NCBI GenBank assembly: GCA_020718045.1
Contig: DYDD01000001.1
Span: forward strand, 1 to 37,013
Length of the DNA stretch: 37,013 bases
DNA from: Fibrobacter sp.
GTDB taxonomy: Bacteria; Krumholzibacteriota; Krumholzibacteriia; LZORAL124-64-63
Reading direction: 5' to 3'
Shown here: in pieces, positions 32,787 to 37,013 of the stretch
Position numbering within the stretch: position 1 is the stretch's first letter
How the letters are laid out: each line of letters begins with the position of its first letter
Program-made: the position numbers and the translations under genes
Notes under the pieces: generated by a model
What the model saw: the letters and a program-made list of their open reading frames with translations, nothing else
The model's database searches: none
What the model was told of the DNA's origin: nothing

Positions 32787-34021
32787 GCACGCTGTGGCGC
32801 CGCGAGGACCCGCCGGACCCATGGCTGCAGGAGTTCCTGGCCGGCGACGACCACGTGCTGGACCGCGAGCTGCTGCGGCACGACTGCCGGGCCTCGCTCG
32901 CCCACGCCCGCATGCTGCGGCGCATCGGCGTGCTGGAGGCCGGCGAGTTGGCCGACCTGGAGGCCGGGCTGGCGGAGATCGACGACCTTGCGGCGCGGGG
33001 CGAGTTCGTGCTGACGGCTGCCGACGAGGATTGCCACACGGCCATCGAGAACCACCTGACCCGCCGCTGCGGCGAGGCCGGCCGCAAGATCCACACCGGC
33101 CGCTCGCGCAACGACCAGGTGCTGACCGCCCTGCGCCTGTGGGAGAAGGAGCGGATCGACCGGCTCCTGGACGCCTTGACCGCCCACATCGGCGTCCTGG
33201 ACGCCCGGCGCGCCGCCCAGGGCCGGGCCGCGCTGCCGGGCTACACGCACATGCAGCCCGCGATGCCGACCACGGTGGACGTCTGGCTGGGCAGCTACGC
33301 CGACGCGGCGCGCGACGACCGCGAACTGCTGGCGCTGGTGCGCCGCCTGGTCGACCGCAGCCCCCTGGGCACGGCGGCCGGCTTCGGCGTGCCCGTGCTG
33401 ACGCTGGACCGCGCGGGCACGGCCGCCGAGCTGGGCTTCGCCGGCATCCTGGAGAACCCCCTGCACGCGCAGCTCAGCCGCGGGCGGCTCGAGTCGCTGC
33501 TGCTGGCGGCCTGCAGCCAGACGATGCTGGCCCTGGGACGGCTGGCCGGCGACCTGCTGCTGTTCTCCACGCGCGAGTTCGGGTTCGTGGAACTGCCGCG
33601 CAGCCTCTGCACGGGCAGTTCCCTGATGCCGCAGAAGCACAACCCCGACGTCCTGGAGCTGATCCGCGCCCGCTTCCACGTCGTGGCCGGCGAGGAGTCC
33701 AAGGTGCGCGCCATGACGGCGGGCCTGATCTCGGGCTACAACCGCGACGTCCAGCTCACCAAGGGCCCCCTGTTCGCCGGCGTCGCGGCCACGCTCGACA
33801 GCCTGCGGGCCATGGGCCTGGTGCTGGGCGGCCTGCGCATCGACACCGCCCGCTGCGCCGCCGCGATCACCGACGAGATGCACGCGACGGAGCGCGCTCT
33901 GCAGCTGGTGGCGGCGGGCGTCCCCTTCCGCGACGCCTACCTGCGTGTCGCCGCCGCGACCGCCGCCGGCGCCCCGGCGCCCGTGGCTCCCGATCCCCAG
34001 TCGAAAGGCCCTCCGGCATGA
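32783..34021 (+). CDS. argH: Argininosuccinate lyase
   Basis: Splits argininosuccinate into arginine and fumarate. Family features: [63 protein letters not shown] and the fumarase-superfamily signature [12 protein letters not shown] (from about residue 279) followed by [16 protein letters not shown]. At 412 residues it is shorter than the usual 450-470, with a compact C terminus. GTG start coupled to argG; the stop overlaps the next gene by ATGA (34018-34021). Confidence 0.95.
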
Positions 34022-35538
34022 GCAGCACCTGGCACGACCTGCAGCGGATTCGCGCCTGCGCCGGCGACCACGCGACCGTCGGTCTGAACGATGCGGCGCT
34101 GGCGCCCTTCCTGGACGACGCGGACCTGGAGCGCGCCGCAGCGCGGGCCCGCTCGGCGCTGCAGCGACTGCCCGTCACGCACCCCTTCGCCGCGGCGGCC
34201 GCGGAGGACGCGCTGTGCGCCGACGTCCAGTCCGCCTACCTGAACTTCTACGGCGACGAGGCGCGCAGCCCCTACGTGCCGCTCGCGGCCTGCGGCCCCT
34301 GGATCGTGACCCTGCACGGCGCCGTGCTGCACGACAGCGGCGGCTACGGCATGCTGGGCCTGGGGCACGCCCCCCCGGCCGTGCTCGCCGCGCTGGCGGA
34401 GCCCTGGGTGATGGCGAACGTCATGACGCCCAGCCTCAGCCAGAAGCGCTTCGCCGACCGGCTGCGGGCCGAGATCGGGCGCACGCGCGGCGGCTGCCCC
34501 TACGACCGCTTCATCTGCCTGAACAGCGGTTCGGAATCGGTGACCATGGCCGCCCGCATCACCGACCTGCACGCCTACCGCATGACGCAGCCCGGCGCTC
34601 GCCACGCCGGCCGCAGCCTGCGCTACCTCAGCCTGAGCGGCGGCTTCCACGGGCGCACCGACCCCGCGGCGCGCGTCTCGGGCTCGACGCTGGCGACGTA
34701 CCAGCGGACGCTGGCCTCGTTCCGCGACCGCGACCAGCTCGTGCTGACCGACCCGAACGACGAGGAGGGATTGCGGGCGACGTTCGCGGCGGCGGCGCGC
34801 GACGGCGTCTTCTTCGAGGGCTTCTACATCGAACCGGTGATGGGCGAGGGCGAACCGGGGCTGGCGCTGACGCCGCGGTACTACGACCTGGCGCGCCGGC
34901 TGACCCGGGAACACGGGACGCTGCTGGTCTGCGACTCCATCCAGGCCGGATTCCGGGCGACCGGCGACCTCAGCCTGGTCGACTACCCGGGTTTCGGCGC
35001 CTGCGAAGCGCCCGACCTCGAGACCTTCTCCAAGGCGCTCAACGCGGGGCAGTACCCCCTGTCGGTGCTGGCGCTGTCGGCGGCGGCCGCGGAGCTCTAC
35101 GTCACCGGCGTGTACGGGAACACGATGACCACCGCGCCGCGCGCCCTGGAAGTCGGCTGCGCCGTGCTGGACGCCGTCGACGAATCCCTGCGCTCCAACA
35201 TCAGGGAGCGGGGCGCGCAGTTCCTGGCCGGCCTGACCGCGCTGGCTGACGAGCTGGGCGACGTCGTCGTCGGCGTGCGCGGCACGGGCTTGATGCTGTG
35301 CCTGGAGCTGTCGCCCGAGTTCTGTCGAGTCACGGGCGCCGCGGGCGTCGAACAGGAGCTGCGCCGGCGCGGCGTCCACATGATCCAAGGCGGGAGCAAC
35401 GGGCTGCGCTTCACGCCGCATTTCGGGATCACGGCCGGCGAGGTGGAGCTGATCCTGGGGCAGGTGCGGGAGGTGCTGCTGGGCCGGATGGAGTGCGGGT
35501 CGGTCGTCGGCCAACTCAAAAGGAACGGGCCGCCCTGA
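34018..35538 (+). CDS. Class III (PLP-dependent) aminotransferase coupled to argH
   Basis: A 506-residue fold-type-I aminotransferase. Cofactor motifs are LNSGSESVTMAARI (phosphate loop), SLSGGFHGRTDPAAR, the pyridine-binding Asp in LLVCDSIQAGFRATG, and ETFSKALNAGQYPLSV with the Schiff-base lysine. A tail GVRGTGLMLCLEL and a RFTPHFGITAGEVELIL end complete the domain. It is about 100 residues longer than ArgD-type acetylornithine aminotransferases, mostly at the N terminus. Location in the arg operon suggests an ornithine-, acetylornithine- or lysine-type substrate, but the substrate cannot be read from sequence. The stop codon lies in the terminator loop. Confidence 0.85.
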   Translation: MSSTWHDLQRIRACAGDHATVGLNDAALAPFLDDADLERAAARARSALQRLPVTHPFAAAAAEDALCADVQSAYLNFYGDEARSPYVPLAACGPWIVTLHGAVLHDSGGYGMLGLGHAPPAVLAALAEPWVMANVMTPSLSQKRFADRLRAEIGRTRGGCPYDRFICLNSGSESVTMAARITDLHAYRMTQPGARHAGRSLRYLSLSGGFHGRTDPAARVSGSTLATYQRTLASFRDRDQLVLTDPNDEEGLRATFAAAARDGVFFEGFYIEPVMGEGEPGLALTPRYYDLARRLTREHGTLLVCDSIQAGFRATGDLSLVDYPGFGACEAPDLETFSKALNAGQYPLSVLALSAAAAELYVTGVYGNTMTTAPRALEVGCAVLDAVDESLRSNIRERGAQFLAGLTALADELGDVVVGVRGTGLMLCLELSPEFCRVTGAAGVEQELRRRGVHMIQGGSNGLRFTPHFGITAGEVELILGQVREVLLGRMECGSVVGQLKRNGPP

Positions 35539-35554
35539 GGCGGCCCGTTTCCTT
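35521..35554 (+). terminator. Rho-independent terminator of the arg operon
   Basis: ACGGGCCGCC (35525-35534) pairs with GGCGGCCCGT (35539-35548) around a CTGA loop, extended by AGGA/TCCT with one bulge, and followed by a T-rich stretch. The aminotransferase stop TGA forms part of the loop. Confidence 0.85.
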
Positions 35555-35562
35555 CATCATCG

Positions 35563-35640
<78 letters not shown>

Positions 35641-35666
35641 ACCAGATCCGTGGTCCGCGATCGTCC

Positions 35667-35684
35667 CCCCGGCCTCGGCCGGGG
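35667..35684 (-). terminator. GC-rich hairpin between pcm and tRNA-Pro
   Basis: CCCCGGCC-TC-GGCCGGGG is a perfect 8-bp dyad 64 nt past the pcm stop. No T-run follows on the minus strand, so it may be a terminator, a processing signal or a pause site. Confidence 0.4.
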
Positions 35685-35747
35685 ACCCGCGAAACAGACG
35701 CACAAGATGCACCCCCGCCCCCGGAAACGCAAGGAGAGCTTCCCCCC

Positions 35748-36398
35748 TCATTCCCCGTCGAGCCGCTGCACCCCGTCCAGCATGGGCACGAACCGGCAGG
35801 CCACCGACCGCTCCACGATCGGCTCCCCCCCCACCTTGCGGTACCGGTAGAGGATCTGCTCGTCGTCGTCGCCGATGGGCAGGACCAGCACCCCGCCCTC
35901 GCGCAGCTCGTGGAAGAGCAGCGACGGCAGGCGCGGGGGGCAGGCCGTCACCATGACGGCGTCGAAGGGGCCGGCCTCGGGCTGGCCGGCGCCGCCGTCG
36001 GCAGCCCGGACCACGACGTTGGCGCAGCCGAGGTCCTCGAGGGTCTTGGCGGCGCGCAGGGCCAGGGCCTCGATCCGTTCCACGCTGACCACCTCGCGGG
36101 CCAGCCGGGACAGGATCGCCGCCTGGTAGCCCGAGCCGGTGCCCACCTCCAGGACGCGCTCGTCGCCCTTGAGCTCCAGCAGGGCGGTCATCAGGCCCAC
36201 GATGAAGGGCTGGCTGATGGTCTGGCCGTGGCCGATGGGCAGGGCGCAGCCCTGGTAGGCGCGGTGGTGCAGCAGCCGGGGCACGAAACGGTGGCGGGGC
36301 ACCTCGCGCATCGCGGCGAGCACGGCCGGGTCGGTGACGCCGGCGTCGCGGATCTGCTCGTCCACCATGCGACGGCGGGCGACGGCGTAGTCCCTCAT
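35748..36398 (-). CDS. pcm: Protein-L-isoaspartate O-methyltransferase
   Basis: Methylates isoaspartyl residues in damaged proteins with SAM. The 216-residue length is standard. Features: RRRMVDEQIRDAGV and VPRHRFVP at the N terminus, the GHGQTISQPFIVGLMTALL substrate segment, SAM motif I VLEVGTGSGYQAAILS, VVSVERIEALA and a GPFDAVMVTACPP motif. The ATG is set by the ATGA overlap with surE (36398-36395); this surE-pcm order is common in Gram-negative bacteria. Confidence 0.95.
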   Translation of the reverse strand: MRDYAVARRRMVDEQIRDAGVTDPAVLAAMREVPRHRFVPRLLHHRAYQGCALPIGHGQTISQPFIVGLMTALLELKGDERVLEVGTGSGYQAAILSRLAREVVSVERIEALALRAAKTLEDLGCANVVVRAADGGAGQPEAGPFDAVMVTACPPRLPSLLFHELREGGVLVLPIGDDDEQILYRYRKVGGEPIVERSVACRFVPMLDGVQRLDGE

Positions 36399-37013
36399 CG
36401 CGCCCCCGCCGCCGTGCCGAGCGGACCGCCGAGGTCCAGGGCGCCCATGCGGGCCAACAGTTCGGTGTGCGTCAGGTCGACGCGCAGCGGGGTGATCACC
36501 ACGTAGCCCTCCTGCAGCAGCACGGCGTCGGTGTCGGGGATCTGCTCCCAGGTGGGGCCGCGCCCGCCGATCCACAGGTAGGGGCGGCCGCGCGGGTCGG
36601 TCTGCTCGGTGATGACGTCCTTGTAGCGGCGGCTGCCCAGCGGGCAGGTGCGGATGCCGCGCACCTCGGCGGCCGCGACGTCGGGGATGTTCACGTTCAG
36701 CAACGCGTGGCGCGGCAGCGGCAGGGCCAGCAGGGCGTCGAGGTGGTGGCGCACGAAGGCCTCCGCCGCACCCCAGTCGCGCGGGTGCCACGAGGCGCAG
36801 GACAGGGCGTAGCTGGGGAAGCCGAGGATCGCGCCCTCGAGCGCGGCGGCCACGGTGCCGGAGTAGGTGACGTCCTCCCCCATGTTCGCGCCGTGGTTGA
36901 TGCCGCTGATGACCAGGTCGGGCGGGTCGTCGCGCAGGAGGTGCTCGACCGCGACCAGCACGCTGTCGGTGGGCGTGCCGGTGACCGCCCAGCGGCCGGG
37001 CCCGCAGTCGAGC
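36395..37013 (-). CDS. surE: 5'/3'-nucleotidase SurE (N terminus beyond window edge)
   Basis: Survival protein that dephosphorylates nucleoside monophosphates. The frame is open to the end of the window; the upstream residues include VTGTPTDSVLVAVEHLL, which matches the SurE GTPxDxV segment, followed by PDLVISGINHGANMGEDVTYSGTVAAALEG, a hallmark of the family. Further along, LLNVNIP and the C-terminal SITPL-like VVITPLRVDLTHTELL are present. The N-terminal metal-binding LxxNDDG motif is outside the window. Coupled to pcm by ATGA. Confidence 0.94.
   Translation of the reverse strand, partial: LDCGPGRWAVTGTPTDSVLVAVEHLLRDDPPDLVISGINHGANMGEDVTYSGTVAAALEGAILGFPSYALSCASWHPRDWGAAEAFVRHHLDALLALPLPRHALLNVNIPDVAAAEVRGIRTCPLGSRRYKDVITEQTDPRGRPYLWIGGRGPTWEQIPDTDAVLLQEGYVVITPLRVDLTHTELLARMGALDLGGPLGTAAGAR

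Overview
The window reads as chromosome from a GC-rich, Gram-negative (LptE, Wza-like exporter, outer-membrane porin) bacterium of undetermined phylum. Nothing here fixes the taxonomy. A deltaproteobacterial lineage, or an environmental candidate phylum with similar gene content, would fit. The formate dehydrogenase, tungstate and cofactor genes suggest anaerobic or facultative metabolism.

Layout. 1-792: 3' end of recN and tRNA-Arg(CCG). 893-7089: a surface-polysaccharide block consisting of a small membrane protein, a near-perfect sigma-54 promoter, a UDP-HexNAc dehydrogenase, an epimerase, a Wza-like exporter, a phosphoglycosyl transferase with its own sigma-70 promoter, and an NtrC-type response regulator. 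7109-11154: housekeeping genes (lptE, holA, a small membrane protein, a PqqD-like protein, tRNA-Arg(CCT), apt and a degenerate LytM/LysM protein).

11414-24110 is a cofactor and formate dehydrogenase island made of two operons that run towards each other. The left operon (+) encodes a small CQLGCF protein, a ModE-like regulator, MoeA, a shortened MoaA, MoaC and a MOSC-MogA fusion. The right operon (-) encodes FdhE, a selenocysteine-containing FdhA whose frame continues through an in-frame TGA, FdhB, the tungstate transporter TupABC and a MobB-MobA fusion. Together they would import tungstate, make and nucleotidylate the pterin cofactor, and mature and export the enzyme. MoaD, MoaE, MoeB, the selenocysteine insertion genes and an FDH cytochrome subunit are not in the window.

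24178-30534: a regulatory intergenic region with a CRP/FNR-family-like palindrome, then DUF485 protein, ActP-like symporter, porin, a membrane sensor in which Cache and PAS domains are fused to a DUF294 nucleotidyltransferase, and a calcineurin-like phosphoesterase. The last two form the most unusual pair in the window. 30551-35550: a LysR regulator divergent from argG-argH and a translationally coupled class III aminotransferase. 35564-37013: tRNA-Pro(CGG), pcm and partial surE on the minus strand. Many neighbouring genes overlap by ATGA, GTGA or TGATG, so translational coupling is common.

Functions were assigned by reading motifs and recalling families. No database search was run. Long open frames antisense or out of frame to these genes are treated as products of high GC.
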